Positions 43,096 to 53,379 of a DNA stretch of 64,000 nucleotides are shown here, piece by piece. Numbering within the stretch: the first letter of the stretch is position 1; each line of letters starts with the position of its first letter. Made by a program: the position numbers and the translations under genes. The notes under the pieces were generated by a model. That model ran no database searches. It was given only the letters and a program-made list of their open reading frames with translations, and was not told the DNA's origin. The DNA is from Sweltsa coloradensis (Eukaryota; Arthropoda; Insecta; Plecoptera; Chloroperlidae), in the NCBI GenBank assembly GCA_024449915.1, contig JAMZAV010005004.1, forward strand, positions 62,001 to 126,000, written 5' to 3'.

Positions 43096-46000
43096 TTACA
43101 AAGATTTGTAAACAATAGAATTATCATTTTTTGTCATATTCTTGATCCACTCTGCCACGTATCCAACGGATGTGTAATCATGAACTGTGACGTCCCCACA
43201 TTCTAATGATTTATTTTCCACCCCATAATACACAGCCGCCAGAATCCAGTTACTTTTGCCATCTGGACAGAACAGCCCGGAACCCGAGTCCCCTTTACAC
43301 GGCATGTTGCGTGGTTCCTTAATGTTGCTTGCACAAATCAAGGCCTCTTTTGTCAAATATGTTGTGTTAGTTGGTTCTTTCTTTAAGAGTTCACAAAACT
43401 CAAAGTTGCCAGCACTTGCATAAACGTAGTGTAGCTTATTATCGGTGTTGTTCACAAAATATTCTTTAGATCCTCTTCTAAATTGGGCACCATATCCCAT
43501 TGCGACACAGAATGGCATCATACACGGCATAGGCACTTCCAGTACAGGAGTGGAAGCAAAACGATCACGGAAATCGAATGCGTTTATCGTTTTTAGTAGT
43601 GCAACGTCAACATTGTATATTGTATTATTTGTATCAAAGCACCCTGCAAAATATTCAACCGCCGAGGGATGTGGCCAATAATTTTCAACAATATTTTTGT
43701 AACAACTCTGTCTATTACAGTCATCCGTTACGAAGTAGTCATGCGAAATGTTACCGAATATGTACCTATAACATACACAATTGAAATTAAGTGCGATGAA
43801 AGTAAACAGAAGTGAGGGGCTAGTGATAGAAAAGGACTCACTCACTGGTTATTGTTATTATCATTTGTTTCAAGCCCATGAGTCAAACTCGGTCAAAACC
43901 TCCCTCCCTTCCCTTAACGACCACCCAGATGACGACTACGACGTGACAACCCCTTTCCCCTCACCTCCCTCTACCCGAGGCTGGTTCTGACTTCTGACCA
44001 ACATGGGCCTCTCCAGTGTTGGGGAAGGAACTTTTAAAAAGTACACGTTCTCGTAAACGCGTTTTTTTTGTGAACTTTTCAGCGAACTTACTATTTTTTT
44101 AAATGAATGAACTTGAACTTTTAAAAGTTCTTTACCAGAACGAACTTTTCAGTTTTAGAAAGTTCATTTGAAAGTTCTTTCCGTACGTCGAGCAGCCGTC
44201 GACGCTTAAAAACAATATCAAATCGTTGTTCCATCGTAGGCCTACGTTGACGCACGTTCAGCTGTTTATGACAAGGTCACGTACGATTCACGAAGTTAAA
44301 ACGATGCACGCCAACTAATTCGGAAAAAAATCTTGGAAGCCTAAAATGGTAAGTATCTACCATAATTTTACAAGCTGGTCGACAAGAATGTAGTACAAAA
44401 TATCATCAACACCATCAAAGACAGCTCAACACTTTCGTAAGACTCAAACTCGCGAGTAGTTCGGTACTCGAACACCCCTTATGTTTTTCATCGTGTTTTT
44501 CTTCATTTTACGCCAGTCTTTTAAAAAATAGTTTTTTTTTTAACAAAATAACTTTTAAAAGAACTTAGTTCATATTTTAGACGAACTTGAACTTTTCAAA
44601 ATTTTAGGTTATAAAAGAACTTGAACTTTTTAAAAGTTCATTATTTGAGCTGTGAACTGAACTTTTAAAAAGTTCATTTAAAAAAAGAACTGACCCAACA
44701 CTGGGCCTCTCCTCCCCACATACCATATAGGAGAGGAATGACTGGAATGACTTTTAATTTGAAGTATGGTTACCATAGATGGTTCAAAAGAAAGTTTACC
44801 AAAATCGGCCCATGCCGCCCCCCCCCCCCCCCCACCAGATGACGTCATCAAGATGGCCACATGCGACATGTTACCGTTCCTCATTAATCTACCATTGCCA
44901 TTCATTGGTGAGAGCGACATGTACTCGAGGTGGTATATCATCATTGGAATCTTATCAAGACATTTAATGTAATCAATTGATAACGATTGTATCTCATTTG
45001 AGTATTTCCGTTGATCCCCTGATGGCGCCAAATTCAAATTTAGTAAGAAAATATTCGACGAGTGTAGTGTTTTCTGTCAAAACTACTAAAATAAGTGACA
45101 TGACATACAACTTATTTTTAATATTCACACGAAAGATTATACCATTTGCTACAACGTACTGAAATAACCATATAAGTATCTAGGACACTCTGGTCTGAAG
45201 TGGCCAAAGTTGCTTGGCTGTGTGCATTTACCGGTACCTGACTTTCTTTGGGAAAACTATTTTAACTATTTGGTAATAACAAATAATACACTGCTTCCTC
45301 GATATTATTTTGATTACTTCTAGGTGGCAGTTCATAGTGACCAGAATTCTCGTGCGACTTTTCGTTGCCATGGTAACGTTACTTTTGTTAAAATGTTATT
45401 TCTATCTACACTACTTAAGGTCTTGACCGATTTAGCTGAAAATTTGTAAAAGAGGAGAGAATGTTGTACTTATTGACCCTGCGAAATTTCATAACAATCG
45501 GTACATTTTTATTTTTTTATTTTTTATTTTTTATAACCAACGATCGGATTTTGTTAAAAAACTATACAGCAACCCGCCTAGGTGGTATGTACATGTGTGC
45601 AAAATTTCAGGTCGATCAGAGAAACGGTGCGACCTGTACCGAAGCAGTAACAGAAACAAAAAAACAAAAAAACAAAAACAGACATTCGAGCCATAAGAGT
45701 CAAGTGGAGACGCTCGCTCAATAATTATGTATTTGAACTGGAGATGAATATTTAAAAAAAATTATTAAAATGATTTGTTATCGCGCATCAATCTACGTCG
45801 CTGCAATGGCGTTATTGACGTCGGTTGCCACAGGTAGGCTATTATTCATCTTTTGTTACAACTTAAATCTATGGGTCCATTGCTATTGAATAATACCAAG
45901 CACATTATCGATTGGTACAACAATATTTTTAATTAAAAATTAACTAATTAAGGGATGATTTAAACTAATACGGATTTTAGCGGATTTTGAATGTTTAAAA

Positions 46001-47815
46001 TCACTTTTTTTCTGAAGAGAAAGGTACCATAAACCCTCTGTTGCAATTTTTTTTTGAGGTAAATGTTGACTAGATAAAAAATTATTCGAATTTCACAATT
46101 TAAATGGTCGAAATGTGTAAAACGAGTCTAAACTAAGTTCCCAAAGAAATTATATAGTTTTAAATCTGAAAGTGGCAATCAGCATGGTCTTAAATACTGT
46201 GACCCCAACTCCCTCCATATGCACTTGACTTACACAGGCTCCCCATTATCCTTGTACTCCTGAAATATAGTACACGGAAGACAATGCGCTGCAGTGAGAA
46301 CCCACTGCGAACCTATTATTGTGCCAGAACAATTTGTTGTGTCGTTATATAATGGCAGTATCCCATTCAAATCCCACCCTTCTTCGGTGTAATTCTCGAA
46401 CATAAGAACCCGCACGGCTGATTTGAATTGGCGATCGCTATCTTGCTTTCCACCAAATACCCTTGAGGTGTATGCAGCCTCTGAGTCCATGTTCGCTTCA
46501 TCGGTGCCTAGAAAACAAGTTGACGTTAGAACTTATCTTAGACAGGCCCAGCCTAGCTAACATGTTTCACACAATACTCCTCTTTGATATTAAGCAGAAA
46601 ACCAAGTTAATACAACGCTGGTAAAACATATTCCCTTTAACAAAATATGTAGTGTAGGCCTAATCTAATATGTCGTACACTATCTTAAGACCATGAAGTT
46701 TTTAGGACTATACACTACTCAAAAGAAAACAAAGATTACGATATTTCAAAGGTTAATCAACCTACTTCATCAGGTTTTTAATGACAGTTGAAAACATGAC
46801 AACAGAATGGCCTTTAAAACAAACAAACAATGCCAACTAAACAAAACAAATTACACCAATCCACCCAAGAATCATAAAAATAAATGTGGTTGTAGTTGTT
46901 ATTAACAGTAAAGGAAATTATAAAATTCACAAAAAAAACAACAACTACAACCACATTTATTATTATGATTCTTGGGTGATTGGTGTAATTTGTTTTGTTT
47001 AGTTGACATTGTTTGTTTGTTTTAAATCCCATTCTGTTGTCTTGTTTTAAACTGTCATTAAAAACCTGATGAAGGAGGTTGATTAACCTTTGAAATATCG
47101 TAATCTTTGTTTTATTATGAGTAGTGAGATCTGAAACTTCATGATCTTAAACTTGACCTACTCTAAAATTGTTTCACCATTGTCGTACACTATCTCATTG
47201 CAAATTTGAGCTAGATTCTAGCAGTGACCACACCCTCTTCAGTTGGTTGACTTCTTCAAAAATAATTATTACTAAGTTGTTGTTTTATCTAATTTATTTG
47301 TTTGGGTGATGTAAAAGTCAATCTTCCATGGAAAGTCTCCGATTTAATTTAAGTACGGTACCGTCACCAACCACCATGCAGCACAAGAACGCTGTCCATC
47401 GCCCAACACTGGCACGCAACGACTTTTAGCTATAGGTGCGACTAAAGCATACCAGGGGAGAGGCTTTGAGCCCCACGACCATTCCCCAAAAGACACAGAC
47501 TGACTTAATAATAATATCTTAGTTCATAAAAACATCAATATTTAATAATCTAACATTATTTATATAGAACAAAGAGGTTGTCTGCTTGGGAGTTGGAAGT
47601 ATCGTGGTTGACAGTACTGAGTGAGATAATACTGAATGAAACGGGTTTACAAGAAAATGTCTCGCTGACTTTGCCACCATAGAGGTACTCATGGTATCTC
47701 TATGATTGCCACACACTTCCTCACCTGGTTTCAAGTCAGATGTAGCAACATTACTCTCGTCGCAACCTTTAGCCAACGATAGCAACGAGAGACTGAGAAA
47801 TACAATGGTAAACAT
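43096..47815 (-). CDS. Secreted S1-family serine protease, triad intact (3 exons)
   Basis: Exons: 47815-47725, 46507-46234 and 43765-43096, joined in phases 1 and 2. The total is 1035 bp, 344 aa. Donors are CCAG|GTGAGG and CTGT|GTAAGT; acceptors are TTTTCTAG|GC and GTTATAG|GT. Residues 1-17 are a signal peptide (MFTIVFLSLSLLSLAKG). A pro-segment ends at TSR46|VFGGK, an activation cleavage site with VFGG in place of IVGG. His105 lies in WVLTAAHC, Asp175 in VDVALLK, and Ser282 in CKGDSGSG, where the usual GDSGGP has Ser for the second Gly. Met six residues before Ser282 occupies the usual S1-pocket position 189, so trypsin-like specificity is unlikely. Several NxS/T sites suggest glycosylation. 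It is paralogous to the dead homologue at 23678-28738. Confidence 0.9.
43895..44740 (+). repeat. SINE S1, copy h, split by a MITE
   Basis: GACGACTACGACGTGACAAC, GGCTGGTTCTGACTTCTGACC and CATGGGCCTCTC precede the MITE at 44014. The SINE resumes with CCTCCCCACATACC at 44710. It lies in intron 2 of the protease gene. Confidence 0.75.
44014..44703. mobile_element. hAT-type MITE, 690 bp, with 8-bp target duplication
   Basis: It begins CAGTGTTGGGGAAGGAAC and ends with the inverse of CAGTGTTGGGTCAGTTC. GGCCTCTC flanks both sides (44006-44013 and 44704-44711). CA..TG ends with an 8-bp duplication are diagnostic of hAT. The interior is rich in GAACTTTTAAAAGTTC palindromes and has no transposase. Inserted in an S1 SINE. 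Confidence 0.92.
44741..45389. other. Intronic non-coding with a C16 run
   Basis: A run of C at about 44819-44834 followed by ACCAGATGACGTCATCAAGA (a CRE-like TGACGTCA). Otherwise unassigned intron sequence. Confidence 0.4.
45340..45725 (-). repeat. Dispersed repeat family E, inverted copy
   Basis: ACCCGCCTAGGTGGTATGTAC, AAATTTCAGGTCGATCAGAG and CGAGCCATAAGAGTCAAGTG mirror 4770-5060. GTTGCCATGGTAACGTTAC at its outer end matches the segment at about 34863 beside the family E-like repeat. Confidence 0.7.
45770..45833 (+). other. Orphan signal-peptide-like exon in intron 2, opposite strand
   Basis: ATG at 45770 opens 21 codons (MICYRASIYVAAMALLTSVAT), ending one base into the next codon at a donor-like CACAG|GTAGGC. 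The length (64 bp) and end phase (1) are those of the two protease signal exons. No following exon is recognised on the plus strand. This may be chance, a relic, or the first exon of an unseen gene. Confidence 0.3.
46686..47180. mobile_element. Snap-back inverted-repeat insertion with 15-bp target duplication
   Basis: Two arms of about 215 bp (ending about 46900 and restarting about 46938) fold over a 37-bp loop. TGTCGTACACTATCT flanks both sides (46671-46685, 47181-47195). Each arm carries a CCTGATGAAGGAGGTTG ... GAAATATCG motif, reminiscent of Penelope-like or LINE 3' ends. It lies in intron 1 of the protease gene. Confidence 0.88.
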
Positions 47816-47989
47816 GCTCTTTCCATTGTAAGTCGGCAGGAAACACTGGAAAAATTTAAGGGGCTATTAACTCAAAAAAAAAAATTACCACATGATCTAT
47901 AGCACAATACTACACTTAAATGACGGATTAAAAAACTATATCTTGTAACTGTGATTTAACACCAATTTTTCAATTTTTTTGATCCAGAA

Positions 47990-48510
47990 ATTTGCAAAAA
48001 TTGGTGTTTTGGGAATTTTCTTAAATCGGCTTTAACCTGTTTTTTTTTGGTCCACATAAGATACAAGAGCATAGTACCGATCTAAATTGCCCATTTTTAC
48101 ATCGTGTCTTGAAACTGTGCCAAATATACCCTCAAACACGCAAAAATATGCATTCCAAAATCACACCCCATCTTGGTAATCAGCATATTTTGACCGAACA
48201 ACTTGCCCAAATTACAAAACAAAATATAGAGAATTTATAGAAAAAGCTGTAGAGTACGTCAATAATGGCCAATATTTTTTTGGATCAAAATCCTTCAAGG
48301 TCACGGGGCATTAAGATCGTCCCCATGTTATTTCTTATGGGAGATTTTTGCCGATGGAACCTAGCTCGAAAAATGTCACGTTTGACAATTTTTTGGGAGG
48401 TCATGGTGGCCCCAATAAGTTTTCTGTTAGTTGCTAAATTCATTACTAGTTAGCCTGAATGAAATATATTTTTTGAGTTTAGCGGGAAATACCCATTTCA
48501 ATAATTAACA
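47990..48510 (-). repeat. Inverted repeat family H, copy 2
   Basis: Reverse-orientation match to 30180-30710. GTCCCCATGTTATTTCTTAT and GTAATCAGCATATTTTGACC are the corresponding segments. Confidence 0.75.
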
Positions 48511-48599
48511 CGTATTTTGGTGCTAACCACTAAGTCATATTTTTTTTAGTGGGGGATTTTTATTTTTCAAACAGACCAAGCCAACCCTGTTGGCGTCGG

Positions 48600-48791
48600 C
48601 GCCATCGCCCGGGTTGTAGCTTGGCCCGGAGCTTGGCACTGCTAATCGTAAGCCTTAGAAGGCGTAGAAAGAGAAAATGTCCATCTCACAAACATCAGCT
48701 AGTATGTTATTTTACTCCCCGAAACTAGAGGCGAACTCGGGCATCATCGACGTAGACAGCTTTTCCTATTTCCTCCCTTTGACGAACTCCC

Positions 48792-48839
<48 letters not shown>

Positions 48840-49005
48840 TGACACCACGAACTATGATAAAATGATGACGTTAACGACTGAGAACGGCGTGGGGAGGCGT
48901 GGGGCCTTTCCTCCCCCTACATGGGACTTTCCTCCCCACACCCCCTAAACCGGCTAGATAAGCGGCTTACGGTTGACGCGTTCTTAATCCACTTAAACTA
49001 AACTA
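48600..49005 (+). repeat. SINE S1, copy i, with (GAC)n expansion
   Basis: ACTGCTAATCGTAAGCC, GAAAATGTCCATCTCACAAAC, GAAACTAGAGGCGAAC, then an uninterrupted (GAC)n tract of about 15 units (48792-48837) and GGTTGACGCGTTC. The tract lies where other copies have a few scattered GACGAC triplets. Confidence 0.75.
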
Positions 49006-49120
49006 AATCTCCCCCTACAATAAAGACGATCCCGACGACGACCATGACATCACGAACGATGACAATGACGATGATGACCACGACGTGAGAACCACTCATT
49101 CCTCCTTCTACCGTTGAGTG
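49006..49120 (+). repeat. SINE S1 fragment, copy j
   Basis: GACGATCCCGACGACGACCA and GATGACCACGACGTGAGAAC only; head and tail missing. Confidence 0.6.
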
Positions 49121-49134
49121 ACTACTAGGAAAAC

Positions 49135-50727
49135 GCTTAAGTCCCGCCGCGTTGTTGGATGAGCGTAATTGGTGCATTGAGCAGCCATGTGTTATGCGAA
49201 TTTTTTGTTGTTCTGTGGCAAAATCATTACATAATTGAAATTTTTTAAATTAAATTAAATTAAATTAAAATTAACTTTAATTTTTTAATTTTTTAAAGAT
49301 TAATTGAAATTGTTAAAAAAAGAAAAAAAGCGTAAAATTGCGATTTTTATAAGAAATAACTTCTCGATTGCGCTCAAATTTAACACTTATCTATTAATTC
49401 ATAAAATAAGGGTTCTGTGAAAAAATCATTACAATCGGATAAAACATGTAGGTGTTATAAGTCAAAGAATTGTTTAAAAAAAGAAAAAAACTGTAAAATT
49501 TCGATTTTTATGATAAATATTTTTTCAATTGCGCTCAAATTTCACAAGAATATCTAAATTCATAAAATAAAGGTTCTGTGCAAAAATCATTAAAATCGAA
49601 TAAAGCATGTAGGTGTTATAAGTCAAAGAAATTTTAAAAAATCGAAAAAAATCGTAAAATTGCGATTTTCATGAGAAATAATTTTCCGATTGCGCTCAAA
49701 AACGTGGCAGTTCTAAGTTCAGAGATTTCGAAGGCCTCCATAAAATTTCATCTCAATCGGAGTATCGGTTTAGCCGGAATCGTGCGGACAAACAGACAAA
49801 AATACAAAAAGAAAAAAAGAAAAAAAAAAAAAAAACATTCCGGATTTTTTTCTCCAGTGTAGTAGAATGGAATCTTCGCTTCGCTCGCTACGCTCGCTGC
49901 GCTCATCCAAATACCCGTGACTGGTTCTGACCAGCATCGGATTCTCATCCCCACATCCCCCAGGCTCGAGTGGCGCATTATGACCTACCGGTTGACGCGC
50001 CCTCAATCCAAATCAACTTTACTTTTAAAAAAACTTATAGGAGTCCGACATAATTGGATGAGCGAAGCGAAGACTTCAATTTCACTGACCCCTCAAAAAA
50101 TTTAGTTTTTGTTTATTTGTTTGTTGTTTTTTATCTGTTTGTTCGCTCTCTACCGGGCAAACGGCATATGCGATCTTGATTAAAATTGGAGGGGACCTTC
50201 GAAATCTTTGATCTTAGACCTGCCACGTTTTTGGGTGAAGAGAGAAATACAGAAATATTCCTCATGAATATCGTACTTTTACGATTTTTTCCGATTTTTA
50301 GCGCGATATTTTCGCGACATTTGGGCCGATTCTGACCAAATGGTTGGGGCTACAACGTTCATATTTTACATGGACATTGAGGTTATGGTGCTGTAGTACC
50401 TTTTGAAAAAAAAGTTGAAAAAGTTAGCCAGAATCTATAGAAATAAAGCTTTAAATATGAGTTTTTTTTTTTAGATACAACAATAATTAATAAGTAACTA
50501 CAGAAACTTGACAACAATCACCTACAATGCGTTCATAAAGCAATCTTCGGGCCTACAGATATTTGACATTCTAATCCTAGCAATTATTACACCTTATAAG
50601 AATGATCCTTATTTAACAAAAATGATTTTGATTTTGAACTTGAAGAAGTAAATAGATCCCACGCATAATAAAACTTAAAAAAGCTCATCCATCAACATGA
50701 CTAAAAAAAGCGTTCGCGAAGCAACCT
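49135..50727. mobile_element. TIR family A element with nested SINE
   Basis: The left end CTAGGAAAACGCTTAAGTCC and the right end AAAAGCGTTCGCGAAGC are inverted family A termini. Three tandem internal modules of about 150 bp around TTGCGCTCAAATTT are visible. An S1 tail is inserted at 49910-50025. Confidence 0.65.
49910..50025 (+). repeat. SINE S1 tail, copy k
   Basis: ACCCGTGACTGGTTCTGACC, CTCGAGTGGCGCATTATGAC and GGTTGACGCGCCC, inserted inside a family A element. Confidence 0.75.
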
Positions 50728-50769
50728 TGTATTTGAAACCATACGTACCTCAAAGTTAAACATTTTAAA

Positions 50770-51125
50770 CTGCCTCGTATCAGGTGCTGAAACTATGTGA
50801 CTGTAGTGTGCCGCCTCCACATAGATCTTAAGTACACGCATCTTTAGCTCAGAGCTGTCTGTGTGTTTGCGTTGATATTAATCTAGATTTATTTGTATTT
50901 GTATTGTTTATTTTACATCAGAAGCCACGTGTGAATAATAAGTGTGCATATTATTCGATCCTGTGAGTTGTGTTGAGAAGACACGTTGCAAATAAAATAT
51001 TGCAGACTTAATATGGTAAATACGAGTTTACATGTACAGCTTATTGGAGGTGATATGTTTCTGGCTGATAGAGCAGCCATAAAACCCGGACTGAATCCAT
51101 TTCCTGATGTTGTGAAATAGATCAA
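50770..51125. repeat. Direct repeat family G, copy 2
   Basis: GTGACTGTAGTGTGCCGCC and TACACGCATCTTTAGC match 29650-29700. The minus strand GFSPGFMAALSARNI matches the first copy in translation. Confidence 0.55.
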
Positions 51126-51265
51126 TAATATGCATTCTCAACAGCTACCTAGCGTTTAGTCTATTTAAAATGGCTAAAATACCAATGACTCGCCAAATAA
51201 CTTAGCTAATATAAATGTGACTCTTTAACTGCCTTGGGCACATATCAAGTTGTTTTTCCCCCCAG

Positions 51266-52330
51266 AGGTTTAGCCGAGGTTGTTTAGACGGTTCTGACTC
51301 GAACACCGAAGTTAAGAAACCTTTGGGCGTGGTCATGGGTAGATTGGGTGACCGCTCTGCCCGGAGACACACGTATACCGCTGGTTAGAACAGACGAAGT
51401 GTTCAAGAGCTAGTGTAACGGCTTCGTTCTCCTCGACGTCTGCTCGGCAGTCCGGGTTAGTGGAGGAACCAATATGACTGTGAACGTGGACGTAGAGCCG
51501 TTGGTCCCCTTCGAACTTTTCGAAAGGAGTAGGCTACATGCCAGTACCATTTTCACCTTCTCCCTTCTATTCATTTTTCATCCTCACCTATCACCTCTCA
51601 TCGTCGCATCGTGCATTAATACTTGGCCGCTTCGCGAACTTTTTTTTCAGTCGCGTTGATGGATGAGCTTTTTTTAATTTTTCTGTCCAATGATTAAGCA
51701 GGATATCGTTAGTTTTCCTCTTGTTACTTGAAATTACTTGTAAATTATACACATATTAAAACCTGTATTTCTATGAATTTTGACCAACATTTTCTAAAGG
51801 CTCTACATCACCATAATCATTATGTCAATGTAAAATATGAACGTTGTAGCCCCACCCGTTTGGTCAGAATCGGCCCAAATATCACAAAAATATCGTATTG
51901 AAAACCGGGATTTTTTTAAAAGTACAATTTCTATAAGAAATATTTCTTAGAATGTTGCTAAATATTCATAACATATAATTTTAGTGATTTTAAACGTTCC
52001 CATAAAGAATCTTTTAGATCGGAGTAGCCGTTTGCCAAATATCACGAAAATATCTCATTAAAAATATTTAAAAAATTGTAAAAGTACGATAATCATAAAA
52101 AATATTTGGTCGATTGTACCCAAAAACGTGGCAAGTCTAAATTCAAAGATTTTAAAGGTCCTCTCAAATTTACATCAAGATCGCATATGCCGTTTGCCCG
52201 GTAGAGCGCAAACAAACATACAAAAATACAATTTAAAAAAATCACCCGAACTAACTTTTCTTGAGGGGTTAGTGAAATTGAAGTCTTCGCTTCGCTCATC
52301 CAATGAGACGTTAAACAATATCACATCAAA
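51266..52330 (+). repeat. 5S rRNA-derived SINE split by a family A element
   Basis: The 5S-like head (CGAACACCGAAGTTAAGAAA, GGGCGTGGTCATGGGTAGA) and body (GCTTCGTTCTCCTCGACGTC) run to about 51617. The tail ATGAGACGTTAAACAATATC reappears at 52302. Between them is a TIR family A element. Compare the intact copy at 20701-21085. Confidence 0.75.
51618..52301. mobile_element. TIR family A element nested in the 5S SINE
   Basis: TTGGCCGCTTCGCGAACTTT, TCAGTCGCGTTGATGGATGAG at the left and GAAGTCTTCGCTTCGCTCATCC at the right. Internal AACGTGGCAAGTCTAAATTC modules. Non-coding. Confidence 0.6.
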
Positions 52331-52339
52331 ACAAATCCC

Positions 52340-52700
52340 CCGCCTGGGCCTGAGATTTGGGAGAGGTTTATCCCAGGGCACGGCTCTGTTAATCGTCAAT
52401 GGCGATTGAAGAGGAAGGTCAATCCAAAACAAAACAAAAAACGGGGAAAACGGAAACATCAACAAGAACTAGAGGCGAGCTCTTGCAGTCGTCGTCGGGG
52501 ACCTTTCCCTCCCTCCTTTCCCTTGACGACCTCCCCGACAACGTCGACGACAAGGTAACCACAAACGATGACAAAGATAATGATGACCGCGACGTGAGAA
52601 CCAGAGGAACAACCCGTAGCTGGTTCTGACCAGAATGGGACCTTACTAATATTCCCTGGGCAACAGTGGAGCACGGTTGACGCGCCCTTAAACTTCCCAA
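52340..52700 (+). repeat. SINE S1, copy l
   Basis: GGCTCTGTTAATCGTCAA, TAGAGGCGAGCTCTTGCAGTC, CTTGACGACCTCCCCGACAAC, ATGACCGCGACGTGAGAACC, AGCTGGTTCTGACCAG and GGTTGACGCGCCC in order. Confidence 0.8.
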
Positions 52701-52764
52701 CATTATAATATATATTTTTTTAACTATGACATTTTTGTCTGTGGGAAACCTGCCCAGCGTGCAA

Positions 52765-52915
52765 TACATCCCCTCTTCAGGTGCCTAACTAGGTATATTG
52801 GAGTTAGGACAATTATTGTGAAGGGATGTCCGAGGGCCGTTTAAGAGGACTCAATTCCGTTGCATTCGCATTTGCGATTGAGTAAAACCTCGGAAAACAA
52901 CCTTCAGTCATGTGC
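52765..52915 (+). repeat. Dispersed repeat family D, copy 2
   Basis: TATTGGAGTTAGGACAATT, GAAGGGATGTCCGAGGGCC and TTTAAGAGGACTCAATTCC. It is sandwiched between two S1 copies. Confidence 0.65.
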
Positions 52916-52916
52916 C

Positions 52917-53285
52917 CCCGTCTGGGCCCGGGGTAGAATTAGCCCATATCATAAAGTGCGAGGAAAGAGAGAAAGTCCATCTCGCAAACATCATCAGCTG
53001 GATATAAACTAGAGGCGAGCTCAGGCAGTAGTCGTCAGGAAGGAATAAAGGTCCCCGATAACTGAAGGTCCTTAGTTTCTTCCCTACGACGACGACGACA
53101 ACCACTAAGCGAACGATGACAAAGACTATGACGGCGTGACGTAAGAAACCACCCATTTCCTAACCTCACCCGTGGCTGTTGCTGACAAGCAATGGGACTT
53201 TTCTCATCACATCCACTAGAGTAGAGATGCGCATTAGCCCTAACTGTTGACGCGCCCTTATCTTATAAAAAATAAACTAAAATAA
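52917..53285 (+). repeat. SINE S1, copy m
   Basis: CGTCTGGGCCCGGGGTAG, GAGAAAGTCCATCTCGCAAAC, TAGAGGCGAGCTCAGGCAG and GTTGACGCGCCCTTA. Confidence 0.75.
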
Positions 53286-53379
53286 GCAATACACATTAAT
53301 TTCTGTCTTTTAAAGTAAATAATGATTCTTTAAGTAATATGTTTGAATGAAGGAATATGCTTATATTTATTTATTAGGG

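Noticed and set aside
52419..52769. Minus-strand 116-codon frame
   Set aside because: Antisense of S1 SINE copy l. The residues repeat in other SINE copies.
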